Shown one piece after another: positions 51,850-61,195 of a stretch of DNA of 64,000 bases. This DNA is from Acinetobacter sp. TR3. Its GTDB lineage: Bacteria; Pseudomonadota; Gammaproteobacteria; Pseudomonadales; Moraxellaceae. The first letter of the stretch is position 1, and each line of letters opens with the position of its first letter. The stretch covers positions 372,001 through 436,000 of the forward strand of contig NZ_CP114264.1 of NCBI RefSeq assembly GCF_027105055.1, in the 5' to 3' direction. The notes under the pieces were generated by a model that worked only from the letters and a program-made list of their open reading frames with translations, did no database searches and was not told where the DNA came from. The position numbers and the translations under genes were made by a program.

Positions 51850-52221
51850 ATGCACAAATTTATATTTGGACTGATGTGTGGCGCTTTAGCAACATTCAGT
51901 CATGCAGATAATTGTGATAAGGCACGCAATACGTATGATGATATTTATTGCACGAATAAAATTTATGCGAGTGCTGATGCTGATTTAAATAAAAATTACC
52001 AGCAATTACGTCACCAACTCGATGAGACACAACAAAAGATTCTTAAAAAGTCTCAGCTCGCATGGATTCATCATCGAGATGCAGAATGTACTGATGATCA
52101 AAAAAATAGCGTAAGCGTGCAATGTAGACTTACGACGACACAAGAGCGTAATCATTGGTTAGAGGAAAGATTGCGTGAGTGTCAAACGGTAGGGTGTAAA
52201 ACAACACGTTTGAGTGAGTAA
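51850..52221 (+). CDS. LprI-domain periplasmic protein
   Basis: A 123-aa protein with a signal peptide (MHKFIFGLMCGALATFSHA, cleavage after Ala-19) and a lysozyme-inhibitor LprI-type domain (DUF1311): CDKARNTYDDIYCTNKIYAS, ADADLNKNYQQLRHQLDE, then KSQLAWIHHRDAEC. Conserved Cys residues would be paired in the periplasm. In mycobacteria LprI inhibits lysozyme; here the role is open. ATG 51850 is used; a TTG one codon earlier is possible. It ends at a terminator shared with infA. Confidence 0.85.
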   Translation: MHKFIFGLMCGALATFSHADNCDKARNTYDDIYCTNKIYASADADLNKNYQQLRHQLDETQQKILKKSQLAWIHHRDAECTDDQKNSVSVQCRLTTTQERNHWLEERLRECQTVGCKTTRLSE

Positions 52222-52235
52222 TAAGAATCAAGCAT

Positions 52236-52267
52236 AAAAAAAGCCACAAACAAAATGTGGCTTTTTT
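52236..52267. terminator. Bidirectional terminator
   Basis: AAAAAAAGCCACA (52236-52248) and TGTGGCTTTTTT (52256-52267) form a long stem with a 7-nt loop and T-runs on both strands, between the convergent LprI-like gene and infA. Confidence 0.93.
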
Positions 52268-52282
52268 GCATTCACGAATCTC

Positions 52283-52504
52283 TTAGCGCGCGCGATAAGT
52301 GATACGACCCTTTGTTAAGTCATAAGGTGTCATTTCTACTTTTACACTGTCGCCCGTCAAAATACGGATATAGTGTTTGCGCATTTTACCAGAAATGTGA
52401 GCAATAACTTCGTGACCGTTTTCTAAACGTACACGGAACATCGTATTAGGAAGCGTTTCGGTGACAACGCCTTCGAACTCAATGAGTTCCTCTTTATTGG
52501 CCAT
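52283..52504 (-). CDS. infA: Translation initiation factor IF-1
   Basis: A 73-aa IF-1, an OB-fold protein that binds the ribosomal A site during initiation. The sequence [19 protein letters not shown], then [20 protein letters not shown] and the end RITYRAR, are close to E. coli IF-1 throughout. It is a single gene with its own terminator. The divergent AraC-type gene starts 229 bases away; the promoters lie in that gap. Confidence 0.98.
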   Translation of the reverse strand: MANKEELIEFEGVVTETLPNTMFRVRLENGHEVIAHISGKMRKHYIRILTGDSVKVEMTPYDLTKGRITYRAR

Positions 52505-52733
52505 AGCCTACCTGATGATCAAATTGGAAAGGGGCAAATTATAGTCAATTTATTTGAATTTTACAAGGTGAAGCGTATGTAAACCTTTTAGATCTTTATT
52601 CATAAAAACTGTCGGACAATTGACAATTTTTTTTAACAAAAGAAGCAGAATATTGTTGTCAGTTTGGTCAATCAACGTTAATCTAAAATTGTTGTTATTG
52701 TTACAAGAACGTATCTACAGGGAAGGGCACTGA

Positions 52734-53741
52734 GTGGGTCAGTTAACAGATGCATCAGTTGTATTGCGCTTTGGTTATCAGGCAATTCGTAAAGCAGGAT
52801 TGCCAACTGAAGAGATTCTAACAAAAGCAGGGGTAGCGCTAAATCAAATTGATACCAATGCCAGAACGCCATTAAGTGCGCAAAATGCATTTTGGATTGC
52901 TGCACAGGAAGTCAGCAATGATCCTGATATTGGATTGCATTTAGGTGAGCATTTACCACTCTATCGTGGTCAGGTGATTGAGCATCTATTTATTAGTAGT
53001 GAAACATTTGGTGAGGGTCTAAAACGAGCTTTAGCTTATCAGCGTCTGATCAGTGATGCTTTTGATGCAAAACTCGTAGTTGAAGATGGTCGTTGTTATC
53101 TCACCAACGGTGAACAGTTTTGGTCAGATAATTTAGTCAATCGCCATTTCTCTGAATGTGCTATGTCAGGCATCCTACGTTTCTTTAAATTTATTACTGA
53201 AGGTCAGTTTCAGCCAATTTACATCGACTTTAATTTTAGTGATGGTGCTGATGATGATGAATATTTCCGAGTATATGGTTGTCCTGTTAGTTTAGGACAA
53301 AAAGCGACACGTCTTTATTTTGATGTGGCAGTGCTTGATTACCCCTTGTGGCAAGCTGAACCAGAACTATTACAATTACATGAACAACTAGCGATTGAGA
53401 AACTACAAGAGCTTGCGCGGTATGATTTGGTTGGTGAAGTTCGCCGCGCGATTGGTTCAACTTTAGAAAGTGGTGAAACTACGTTAGAAACAGTTGCAGC
53501 TCAATTAAGCATCACGCCACGCCGCTTAAGAACACAGCTTAGCGAGGCGAATACGAGCTTCCAGCAAATCCTTTCAGATTATCGTTGTCGTCTAGCGAAG
53601 AAATTATTGGCGAATACCAATGAAAGTGTAGAAAGAATTGTGTATTTAACGGGTTTTTCTGAACCAAGTACGTTCTATCGTGCATTTAAGCGTTGGACGA
53701 ATGAAACCCCTGTCGAATATCGTAAGCGTAAACAGCGCTAA
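52734..53741 (+). CDS. AraC-family regulator with arabinose-binding-type N-domain
   Basis: A 335-aa regulator of the OruR/MmsR-like group: a long N-terminal sensor domain (about residues 20-210, with GYQAIRKAGLPTEEILTKAG and LGEHLPLYRGQVIEHLFISS) and a C-terminal AraC helix-turn-helix (AAQLSITPRRLRTQLSEANT and RIVYLTGFSEPSTFYRAFKR). The start is GTG 52734 with GGAAGG 7-12 bases upstream; there is no better ATG. The target is unknown; the neighbours infA and truA are housekeeping genes and unlikely targets. Confidence 0.87.
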   Translation: MGQLTDASVVLRFGYQAIRKAGLPTEEILTKAGVALNQIDTNARTPLSAQNAFWIAAQEVSNDPDIGLHLGEHLPLYRGQVIEHLFISSETFGEGLKRALAYQRLISDAFDAKLVVEDGRCYLTNGEQFWSDNLVNRHFSECAMSGILRFFKFITEGQFQPIYIDFNFSDGADDDEYFRVYGCPVSLGQKATRLYFDVAVLDYPLWQAEPELLQLHEQLAIEKLQELARYDLVGEVRRAIGSTLESGETTLETVAAQLSITPRRLRTQLSEANTSFQQILSDYRCRLAKKLLANTNESVERIVYLTGFSEPSTFYRAFKRWTNETPVEYRKRKQR

Positions 53742-53751
53742 TTTTTCTAAG

Positions 53752-53784
53752 AAAAAAGCCTTATCTCCCGATAAGGCTTTTTTT
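53752..53784. terminator. Bidirectional terminator
   Basis: GCCTTATC and GATAAGGC around TCCC (stem 53758-53777) with A6 before and T-run after. It serves the AraC gene and the convergent truA, whose stop codon touches the T-run. Confidence 0.92.
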
Positions 53785-54580
53785 ATTCAGGCAGATTTAA
53801 CCATTGGGGACCTAAAGGTAGCTGTGGTAAATCAAACTCATCAGGATAATAGGACTGAATAAAATATAAACCATCAGGTGGGGCGGTAATGCCTGCAGCG
53901 GTACGGTCTTCTGCGGCAAACATGGTATCGATATGATCAATATCGTACATACCTTGCCCAATCTCAAGCAGGCATCCCATGATATTCCGTACCATATGAT
54001 GTAAAAATCCATCGGCTTGAATATCTAATACTAAATAGCGTCCATGTTCAAATAGACGACAGTGTTTTACATGACGTATGGGTTGGTTGGATTGACATGC
54101 AGCAGCTCGGAAAGTCTCAAAGTTATGCGTTCCCTCAAATTTGGATGCAGCGACAATCATCTTCGGTACATCTAATTTTTGATAAAGATGAGTGACTTGT
54201 TTATACAATAGTGCAGGACGGGTGGGTGCGTTATAGACGACATAGCGATAACGTCGAGCAATCGCTTTGAACCGTGCATGGAAATTCTCATCCATGCGTT
54301 TAATCCATTGAATTGAAATATCTTTTGGAAGTTGACTATTGGCACCACGAATCCAACCTTGTTCTGGGCGAATGGCTTCGGTGTCGAAGTGAGCCACCAT
54401 ATTGGTTGCATGCACACCCGCATCCGTACGGCCAGCACCATGCAAAATAATGGGCTCATTGGCAATACGGCTCAGCACTTTCTCGATGGTTTCTTGAACA
54501 GTTACAACACCAGCCTGCTGAGTTTGCCAACCACGGTATTGCGTGCCACAAAATTCAATACCGATTGCATAACGTTGCAT
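53783..54580 (-). CDS. truA: tRNA pseudouridine synthase A
   Basis: A 265-aa TruA, which makes pseudouridine at positions 38-40 of the anticodon arm. The N-terminal IEFCGTQYRGWQTQQAG and the catalytic motif HGAGRTDAGVHA with the nucleophile Asp are present, as are FHARFKAIARRYRYVV and FLHHMVRNIMG. It follows the asparaginase gene after 16 bases on the same strand. truA downstream of asd and fimV is the conserved order in Pseudomonas too. Confidence 0.97.
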   Translation of the reverse strand: MQRYAIGIEFCGTQYRGWQTQQAGVVTVQETIEKVLSRIANEPIILHGAGRTDAGVHATNMVAHFDTEAIRPEQGWIRGANSQLPKDISIQWIKRMDENFHARFKAIARRYRYVVYNAPTRPALLYKQVTHLYQKLDVPKMIVAASKFEGTHNFETFRAAACQSNQPIRHVKHCRLFEHGRYLVLDIQADGFLHHMVRNIMGCLLEIGQGMYDIDHIDTMFAAEDRTAAGITAPPDGLYFIQSYYPDEFDLPQLPLGPQWLNLPE

Positions 54581-54596
54581 GTTTTAACCTCAAATA

Positions 54597-55565
54597 TTAA
54601 TGCTGATGCCAATTAGCGAACCATTGTTCGTGGCTCGGATATTTTAAATAGATTTGCAAGACTTTTGCATATAAATCAGCATGGCTATGGCAATCATTGA
54701 TTAAAACTTTGGCAGATTGAATCCATGAACTGACGGCATAACGTTGATCTAGTTGCCCAAAGGTCACTTGGGTGCTGATAATAGGCAGACATTTTTTTTG
54801 ATACAGTTGCTCAAACCGCATCAGAATTTCCTCATTTACTGCAATATTGCCTGTGCCAAATCCTTGTAGAATCAAGAAATTTGGTGGGTTAAGCAGAATA
54901 TTTTTTAACTGTAGAATGAGTTGTTCTTTTGCAATCGGCTGCAACATCAAATTTAAGATGCTGAGTTCAGTTGCTTGCTGAATATATTCATTTTGAACAA
55001 CAAGAAAATCTGCTGTGGTTTGACAACTTTGATCTGCTTTAACACCGACGAAAGCATCCAACTCAGTGGTATGTGCTTTTAAGGTCGTTTGTGCGTGAAA
55101 AACTTGTTCATGGAATGCTAGATAAACACCAGTTGGCAAAGAGAGGACTTGCTCTAATGCCAAATATAGGTTGCCTGTGGCATCTGTAAATTCACGGGTA
55201 TCATTGCCTTCAACATTCAATAATGGGTATTGGCTACCTGTAATGATGGCATGACAAGAATGTCCCAAGAAACGAGCAAGTGTTGCTGCAGCGTAACTTA
55301 AAGTGTCTGTCCCATGAATAATGACAAAATGTTGAAAACCATTGAGTTGCAATTGCTGGATTTGTTGTACCAACTTTAGCCAATCCGTTGCAGTGCAGGC
55401 ACTACTGTCTTTGATACTAGGCGCAGCGAAACATTCGACCTGTAAATGATGTGGAATGATCTTAGCTAGTAAAGGTAGAAAATCCTGTTCTGGCATCGGC
55501 ATCAATGGTTCACCAACGCAACCAAACGTCCCACCCATATAAATTAAAGCGATTTTTTTCATCAT
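54597..55565 (-). CDS. L-asparaginase family protein
   Basis: A 322-aa asparaginase/glutaminase-fold protein. The N-terminal catalytic Thr segment reads IALIYMGGTFGC instead of the common TGGTIA. The second motif VIIHGTDTLSYAAATLARFL is standard, with Thr-Asp. The ligand segment ITGSQYPL replaces the usual TGAMRP. These deviations leave the exact substrate uncertain, though Asn or a related amide is likely. No signal peptide, so it is cytoplasmic (type I-like). The ATG lies directly after the T-run of the fimV terminator and has no ribosome-binding site; see findings. Confidence 0.8.
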   Translation of the reverse strand: MMKKIALIYMGGTFGCVGEPLMPMPEQDFLPLLAKIIPHHLQVECFAAPSIKDSSACTATDWLKLVQQIQQLQLNGFQHFVIIHGTDTLSYAAATLARFLGHSCHAIITGSQYPLLNVEGNDTREFTDATGNLYLALEQVLSLPTGVYLAFHEQVFHAQTTLKAHTTELDAFVGVKADQSCQTTADFLVVQNEYIQQATELSILNLMLQPIAKEQLILQLKNILLNPPNFLILQGFGTGNIAVNEEILMRFEQLYQKKCLPIISTQVTFGQLDQRYAVSSWIQSAKVLINDCHSHADLYAKVLQIYLKYPSHEQWFANWHQH

Positions 55566-55590
55566 AAAAAAAGCAGTCTGAGAGACTGCT
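55566..55590 (-). terminator. Terminator downstream of the FimV C-terminal gene
   Basis: AGCAGTCT and AGACTGCT (55572-55590) with a 3-nt loop, followed on the minus strand by seven T (55566-55572). The asparaginase start codon begins at the very next base. Confidence 0.85.
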
Positions 55591-55609
55591 TATATTAGAC
55601 CGATCAAAT

Positions 55610-56788
55610 TCAGGAAGCTATTTTATTCAGTAAACTTTGTGAATGTTGTTGTTGCTCTGCATTAAATGACGGGCTATTTTTTAATAATTCACGTGCAGAA
55701 TCATAAGCGCCCAATTCAATATATTGCTCAGCAAGTTCTAGATTGAGCTGTGCTTCATCAAGTTGTTGTAAATCAGGAAATGATTGTACAAGAGGGTCGT
55801 TGATTGCAACAGATGTAGTTTGAGGCGTGGTTTGAACAGGTTCAAGTTCAACAACTGATTCCGTAACTTCAACTTGCTTGTTTTCTGTCGGTTCAAAACT
55901 AAAATCTAACGTTGGTGCTGCTTCAGTTTTTTGTTCTGTAACTTCTAAGTTTGAAAAATTGAAATCTAATTCAGGCTTTGCTTCTTCAACTACAGGAGGA
56001 GTTGCAGGTGCAGCATCTAAATTGAATGAGAATTCTAAAGGAGCAGGCTCTTTATTCTCTTGTTGCTCGATTGTTGGTGTAGCTTCGGTTGTTTCCTTTT
56101 TCTCAAAGGAAAAATTAAAATCTAATGGCTGAACTTCTGGGACTGGTTCAACTGGTTTAACTTCTTCTGCTGGTGCAACATATCCAGATTGTAAGTCATC
56201 AAATGATTGTGACGTTTTTGATGCCGCTAATGCGTCAAAATCTGCGTTGTTTTGCTCTGTTGCTAAACTATCTGATGTACTGGTTTGCTGGAAATGGCTT
56301 GAGCCTGAATTGAACTCAATTGCATCAGGTTGTTTATTTTTTTCATATTCACGTTGCTTTGCTTCAGCAGCTTCAGCAATATCATCAAGTTTCAAAGCAT
56401 GAATATGTTTGATCAATTGATCAATTGCAAAATCATCTTTTTGAGCTAAGTGAATATCAAGGAGAAATAAATATAACTCATGTTGGGAGTTATCTTGTTT
56501 TAAAATCTGATTGATTTGTGCTTCCGCGCCTTGATAATTGCCACTTTGAATTTGCTGTTCAATTTTCTGGCGTAAAGACTCTGGAATCGCGGTTGCGGCG
56601 GCTGGAACAGATTCCTGTTCTTCACGTGCTAATGTCGTACGTGAAGTTTTAGTTGTCGCTGCTTTTTTCGCTGATTTTGCTGTAGCACCTTTTTTAGGTG
56701 TTGCAGTATTTTGGTTGTCACTGCGTTTTTTTAAAACGATTGCAACAACTAATGCAACGATTAGCAGTACAATTATTATAGTTGACAT
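55610..56788 (-). CDS. FimV C-terminal part as a separate protein
   Basis: A 392-aa protein with an N-terminal membrane helix (MSTIIIVLLIVALVVAIVL), a basic Ala/Lys/Thr-rich stretch, a TPR-type segment (about residues 70-155), a long acidic low-complexity region rich in Glu, Pro, Thr and Phe (repeated LDFNFSFE-like units), and the FimV C-terminal motif LNLELAEQYIELGAYDSARE at the end. This is the layout of the cytoplasmic half of Pseudomonas FimV, a polar landmark for twitching and secretion. AAGGGG supports its own start. See findings on the split. Confidence 0.82.
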   Translation of the reverse strand: MSTIIIVLLIVALVVAIVLKKRSDNQNTATPKKGATAKSAKKAATTKTSRTTLAREEQESVPAAATAIPESLRQKIEQQIQSGNYQGAEAQINQILKQDNSQHELYLFLLDIHLAQKDDFAIDQLIKHIHALKLDDIAEAAEAKQREYEKNKQPDAIEFNSGSSHFQQTSTSDSLATEQNNADFDALAASKTSQSFDDLQSGYVAPAEEVKPVEPVPEVQPLDFNFSFEKKETTEATPTIEQQENKEPAPLEFSFNLDAAPATPPVVEEAKPELDFNFSNLEVTEQKTEAAPTLDFSFEPTENKQVEVTESVVELEPVQTTPQTTSVAINDPLVQSFPDLQQLDEAQLNLELAEQYIELGAYDSARELLKNSPSFNAEQQQHSQSLLNKIAS

Positions 56789-56849
56789 GATCTAAACCCC
56801 TTAAAGATAGAGCCGCTTTGGTGCAAATTTATGAGAATCTTCTCGTAAC

Positions 56850-58352
56850 CTAGCGTGTTGGCTTTTTAGTTTCCTGCTGCACTTTCAACTGATCTTGTAA
56901 CTCTGCAAGCCGAGCATTTAATAGCTGAATACGTTGTTCCTTGTTACGTAATGCCAATTCTAACTGTGTTACGTTTCTTTGTAATGTAACGGTTTTTTCT
57001 CGTGCTGTCATAACTTTTAATGATAAATCTGCACTGGTTTTTTGCTGTAATGTGTCTTTTTTCGCACTTCCATTGCTTGAATCTTGGTTACTTTCAGCGA
57101 CTAGTGACATTTCAGCTTGCTGTAGGCGATATTTGGCTTGACCTGATCGAGGATGTGTTACCTGTGCTGCTATTTGATTTATTGCTGTATTTTGACGGGA
57201 TAGTGTTGTATTTAGATTGAAATTTAAGCGAGACCCTTGTCTTAAACGATTTGCATTACCACCAATAAAAGCATGCTTATTCTGTGCTTTGATCTGATTC
57301 ATAACTTTAGCAACAGGCTGTTGTGTTTGTGATGCGATTTGTTGCGCAATACTCCATAAAGATTCGTTACGCTGCACGACATGCTGTTGAGCTGAGTTAT
57401 TAGATGCAGTCATGGAGTTGCTATTTGTGGCTGGTACTTTCTTTTTAACTTGTTGTGTATCTTGCGTAGGTTGTTGTTTCTTAATTTTTTCTTGTGGTTC
57501 AACTGGTTTTTTGTCGAGTGGTTTTGATTCTTTTTCGATTGGTGTAGGTGGTTGGCTCGCAGTTTGAACTGGCTGAGCTGCGACTTGAACAATAGGCTGT
57601 TTAGTCATGGTAGGCGTTGGATTTGATTCAATTTTTACTGGTGCAGTCGTATTTATATTATTTGTTTCGATTCTAGGGTTAATTTTTGCAGTTGCAGTGT
57701 CCTGATTTTGGCTTGGTATCGGCGTTGTAACAACAGATATTGCTACTGGAGAGCTTTGCTTTGATTGTGAGCTATTTAATATTGGTGGTAAAGCTGAGGA
57801 GACATTTAATAAATTTTCTTGCTTTAAATTAAGCTCTTTTGCATTTGTTGCAATTGGTGAACTGAAGCGAGTGCTTTCGGGCAAATTGAGTGCAATATCT
57901 TTTTCACTGACAATATATTTAGGTGAAAGCGTTTTTTCATTTGCAGCTGCTTTAGCGGATATCGCTCTTGAACTTTGTCCTATAGGCTGCTTAATATGCT
58001 TTAAATGTGCTGCACCACTTTCTTGTATTTTAAGAATAATATTAAGTTCACTGTCTGTCATTGGACGTGTAGAGGTAATCACAATCACCCCTTCACCTTG
58101 TGAATTACGGCGTGTATAAAAATTTAGGCCACTCGGAGGCTGATGAGCAGCACCCATCATTAAAAGATCTTCAGGTGTTGCTAAACCTACATCTAATTTT
58201 GCGGTAGGATCGGCTTGATGAAAACTCATTTCTGCGTAGAGTAATTCACCAGGTGCAGATTGGATTTGCAATGGATCGAGTGTAATCGCATAAAGGTGTT
58301 GCGAAGAAATGATGGCTAAAATGGCAACTTTTAATTTGTTATAAACAGTCAT
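56850..58352 (-). CDS. FimV N-terminal part with LysM domain
   Basis: A 500-aa protein. A signal peptide (MTVYNKLKVAILAIISSQHL) leads into the FimV N-domain (LDPLQIQSAPGELLYAEMSF). A long Pro/Gln/Thr-rich linker with repeated TTPIPSQ- and KPVEPQ-like units follows, then a LysM peptidoglycan-binding domain (HVVQRNESLWSIAQQIASQT, about residues 320-375) and a C-terminal predicted coiled coil (TLQRNVTQLELALRNKEQRI). It corresponds to the periplasmic half of FimV but has no membrane helix after the coiled coil. It lies 61 bases upstream of the C-terminal part. Confidence 0.82.
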   Translation of the reverse strand: MTVYNKLKVAILAIISSQHLYAITLDPLQIQSAPGELLYAEMSFHQADPTAKLDVGLATPEDLLMMGAAHQPPSGLNFYTRRNSQGEGVIVITSTRPMTDSELNIILKIQESGAAHLKHIKQPIGQSSRAISAKAAANEKTLSPKYIVSEKDIALNLPESTRFSSPIATNAKELNLKQENLLNVSSALPPILNSSQSKQSSPVAISVVTTPIPSQNQDTATAKINPRIETNNINTTAPVKIESNPTPTMTKQPIVQVAAQPVQTASQPPTPIEKESKPLDKKPVEPQEKIKKQQPTQDTQQVKKKVPATNSNSMTASNNSAQQHVVQRNESLWSIAQQIASQTQQPVAKVMNQIKAQNKHAFIGGNANRLRQGSRLNFNLNTTLSRQNTAINQIAAQVTHPRSGQAKYRLQQAEMSLVAESNQDSSNGSAKKDTLQQKTSADLSLKVMTAREKTVTLQRNVTQLELALRNKEQRIQLLNARLAELQDQLKVQQETKKPTR

Positions 58353-58441
58353 CTCGATCCATGAAAAAGTGATGTTTTAGTCAATTCAAAAGTATACATT
58401 ACCGTGATGTAAATGAATTGTAAAATATTCATGTTTGATAA

Positions 58442-58480
58442 AAAACAAAAGCCGATCAAATGTGATCGGCTTTTGTTTTT
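58442..58480. terminator. Terminator of asd
   Basis: GCCGATCA (58451-58458) and TGATCGGC (58463-58470) with AATG loop and AAAACAAAA/TTTTGTTTTTT at the base. It lies about 14 bases past the asd stop (minus strand). Confidence 0.92.
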
Positions 58481-58493
58481 TAAATGTTTTTGC

Positions 58494-59612
58494 TTAAGCG
58501 TTCTTGTATTCAACCAAAATACGAAGCATACGACGTAAAGGTTCAGCAGCACCCCAAAGTAATTGGTCACCCACAGTGAATGCGCCTAAATACTCTTTAC
58601 CCATATTGAGCTTACGTAAACGACCAACTGGAACAGTTAAAGTACCAGTTACAGCAACAGGAGTAAGGTCAGTCATAGAGGCTTCACGGGTATTTGGAAC
58701 CACTTTCGCCCATTGGCTTGATTGACGAATCATGTCTTCGATTTCATCAAGCGCAACATCTTTTTTCAACTTCAAAGTAATGGCTTGAGAGTGACAACGC
58801 ATTGCACCAATACGAACACAATGACCATCAATAGGAACAATCTGTTGATTGCCTAAGATCTTGTTGGTTTCAACCTGACCTTTCCATTCCTCTTTTGATT
58901 GACCACTTTCAAGCTGTTTATCGATATATGGGATCAATGAACCCGCTAATGGCACACCAAAGTTAGATTTTGGAAAACCTTCACCACGTTGCAACTCGGC
59001 AATTTGACGGTCAATATCAAGAATTGCAGATTTTGGATCATCCAATAACGTTTTAGTATTGTTATATAAATAACCCATACCAGTGATCAATTCACGCATG
59101 TTTTGCGCGCCCGCACCAGAAGCTGCTTGATAAGTCATCGAAGTTGCCCATTCCACTAAATTATTTTGGAACAGAGAACCTAAACCCATCAACATTAAAG
59201 AAACGGTACAGTTACCGCCAACGAAAGTTTTAGTGCCGTTGACTAAACCATCTTTAATCACGTTTAAATTGACCGGATCAAGTACGATGATCGCATCATC
59301 TGCCATACGTAGTGTAGATGCTGCATCAATCCAGTAACCATCCCAACCTTCAGCTTTTAGCTTAGGGAAAATTTCAGATGTATAATCACCACCTTGACAG
59401 GTTAAAATGACATCCATTTGCTTCAGACTGTTAATATCTGACGCATCCATAAGTGCTGGTGCAGTCTTACCACCAAATGAAGGTGCTTCGCCACCTGCAT
59501 TACTGGTAGAAAAATAGAATGGCTCAATGTGAGCAAAATCATTCTCTTCAACCATACGTTGCATGAGGACAGAACCAACCATCCCACGCCAACCGACCAG
59601 ACCTACTTTCAT
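58494..59612 (-). CDS. asd: Aspartate-semialdehyde dehydrogenase
   Basis: Asd reduces aspartyl phosphate to the semialdehyde, feeding lysine/diaminopimelate, threonine and methionine synthesis. The 372-aa protein starts [20 protein letters not shown]. The catalytic Cys lies in [14 protein letters not shown] and the catalytic His region is [15 protein letters not shown] 59612 has GAGG about 9 bases upstream; the frame is open further upstream but does not match the family. Asd-fimV-truA order is conserved with Pseudomonas. Confidence 0.97.
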   Translation of the reverse strand: MKVGLVGWRGMVGSVLMQRMVEENDFAHIEPFYFSTSNAGGEAPSFGGKTAPALMDASDINSLKQMDVILTCQGGDYTSEIFPKLKAEGWDGYWIDAASTLRMADDAIIVLDPVNLNVIKDGLVNGTKTFVGGNCTVSLMLMGLGSLFQNNLVEWATSMTYQAASGAGAQNMRELITGMGYLYNNTKTLLDDPKSAILDIDRQIAELQRGEGFPKSNFGVPLAGSLIPYIDKQLESGQSKEEWKGQVETNKILGNQQIVPIDGHCVRIGAMRCHSQAITLKLKKDVALDEIEDMIRQSSQWAKVVPNTREASMTDLTPVAVTGTLTVPVGRLRKLNMGKEYLGAFTVGDQLLWGAAEPLRRMLRILVEYKNA

Positions 59613-59801
59613 GTCATTGTGCCTCGGTATGTAAAAAACTTTAAAGGGGTTTGAGTGTATCAAAAGCGACCACAACTGCAAGCTTTACGTAAATAAAACG
59701 ATAATTTTATTGAGTGGAATAACTTGTTTGTATTAGATAAAAAATTGATAAAGCTATAACTTCTTTAAAAAATCCAAGATAACCCTAAGAGTACAATTAA
59801 C

Positions 59802-60911
59802 ATGATATGGATCGAATTTTGTGCGGTACTGGTTATTTGGCTGAGCCTGTGGTCTTTGATTCCTCGTGATGAATGGTGGTTTCGCGGTGCAGATTTTCCT
59901 CGTTTGCAAATATTGGCAATAGGAATAATCGCCCTATTGGGTTTGTTATTTATGCAAACAGAATGGACTTTAACGCGAGAAGTACTACTTTTGGGGCTTA
60001 TCGCAGCGGTCGCATTCCAATTAAAAATGGTTTTGCCTTACACGCCAATATGGCGTAAACAAGTTCAGCAGGTGAAACAAGGGCAATTAAATCCAGAGCA
60101 GCAAATTTCTTTGTTGGTTGCTAATGTGCTTACACCTAATCATCAATATGATTTATTGTTGAAACATATTGATGATTTACAACCAGATCTAGTACTGACA
60201 TTAGAGTCGGATCAAAACTGGCAAGATGCATTACAGCCTATAGAAAAACAATATCCTTACCGTGTTGCAGTGCCATTGGATAATTTATATGGCATGCATT
60301 TGTATAGCCGTTTACGTTTAGATGATTCTGAAATTAAATTTATTTTAAGCGATGAAATTCCATCTATACACGCCTCGGTAACATTACGTTCAGGTATCCA
60401 AGTACAGTTATATTGTTTGCACCCTAAACCACCAAGCCCAACTGAAGCCAAAGATTCAACTCTAAGAGATGCTGAACTTTTAATGGTTGGTGATCGAATT
60501 AAAGATTTAGATGAAAGTTGTATTGTCATGGGAGATCTTAATGATGTGGCATGGTCACGCACCACGCGATTATTTCAACGAATCAGTGGCTTGCTAGATC
60601 CACGGGTAGGTCGCTATTTCATGAATACTTTTCACGCAGACTATCGACTTTTACGTTGGTCTTTAGACCATATCTTTCATAGTACCGACTTTGGCTTAGT
60701 GGAAATGAAACGATTATCTCATATAGGTTCTGATCATTTTCCAATATATGTCGTTTTACAGACGGGTCGTATTTTTGAGCAACAGCAGGAAGAACTAGAA
60801 CAAAGCGCTGAAGATGAGCAAGAGGCTGAAGAAGCGATTCGGGATGGTATAGAAAAAGCAGAACAAGAGCACAAGCAAGTTGTTGATGAATTGGCTCAGC
60901 CTTATAAGTGA
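59802..60911 (+). CDS. Membrane-anchored endonuclease/exonuclease/phosphatase family protein
   Basis: A 369-aa protein with two or three N-terminal membrane helices (WIEFCAVLVIWLSLWSLI, ILAIGIIALLGLLFM, VLLLGLIAAVAFQL) and a C-terminal EEP domain of the DNase I/exonuclease III/inositol-phosphatase fold (about residues 105-320). Motifs NVLTPNHQYDLLLK, CIVMGDLNDVAWS and SHIGSDHFPI contain the catalytic Asp, Asn and His. The last 50 residues form an acidic, probably coiled-coil tail. Relatives are YafD-like. The substrate is unknown. It is divergent from asd. Confidence 0.83.
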   Translation: MIWIEFCAVLVIWLSLWSLIPRDEWWFRGADFPRLQILAIGIIALLGLLFMQTEWTLTREVLLLGLIAAVAFQLKMVLPYTPIWRKQVQQVKQGQLNPEQQISLLVANVLTPNHQYDLLLKHIDDLQPDLVLTLESDQNWQDALQPIEKQYPYRVAVPLDNLYGMHLYSRLRLDDSEIKFILSDEIPSIHASVTLRSGIQVQLYCLHPKPPSPTEAKDSTLRDAELLMVGDRIKDLDESCIVMGDLNDVAWSRTTRLFQRISGLLDPRVGRYFMNTFHADYRLLRWSLDHIFHSTDFGLVEMKRLSHIGSDHFPIYVVLQTGRIFEQQQEELEQSAEDEQEAEEAIRDGIEKAEQEHKQVVDELAQPYK

Positions 60912-60989
60912 CTCAATAGAATGAAATGGCAAATATCGTGATGTAAGCAATATCGTACATTGATTTAAGTCTACGGCGAATAGTCGAGT

Positions 60990-61115
60990 TTGATCAAAAG
61001 GTTTATTCTAAATACATCAGCACAAGGATGCAGGAAAGGATTTCCGATTAAGGATAGCGACGCTGAAATGGAAAAACGTATTATGGATATGATGCATGAG
61101 ATGGAAGCAAGATAA
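60990..61115 (+). CDS. Possible small ORF (41 codons), weak support
   Basis: An open frame from TTG 60990 to TAA (61113-61115). Its end, IKDSDAEMEKRIMDMMHEME, looks protein-like and amphipathic. There is no ribosome-binding site, and an ATG further on (61068) would leave only 15 codons. It lies just before a terminator. It may be chance or a relic of a larger gene; nothing else is seen in 60912-61146. Confidence 0.2.
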   Translation: MIKRFILNTSAQGCRKGFPIKDSDAEMEKRIMDMMHEMEAR

Positions 61116-61146
61116 TAAAAAATGATGTGAAAGCACAACCTCATTT

Positions 61147-61180
61147 ACCCGAGTTTTGCAGGATGCGAAACTCGGGTTTT
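61147..61180. terminator. Terminator between convergent transcripts
   Basis: ACCCGAGTTT (61147-61156) and AAACTCGGGT (61168-61177) form a 10-bp stem followed by TTTTAATTTTC. It is 20 bases past the end of the acyltransferase gene on the minus strand and also fits a plus-strand transcript. Confidence 0.82.
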
Positions 61181-61195
61181 AATTTTCTCTAATTA

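Noticed and set aside
56789..56849. Programmed frameshift joining the two FimV genes
   Set aside because: The genes are separated by 61 bases and the second has its own Shine-Dalgarno; no slippery sequence or overlap exists.
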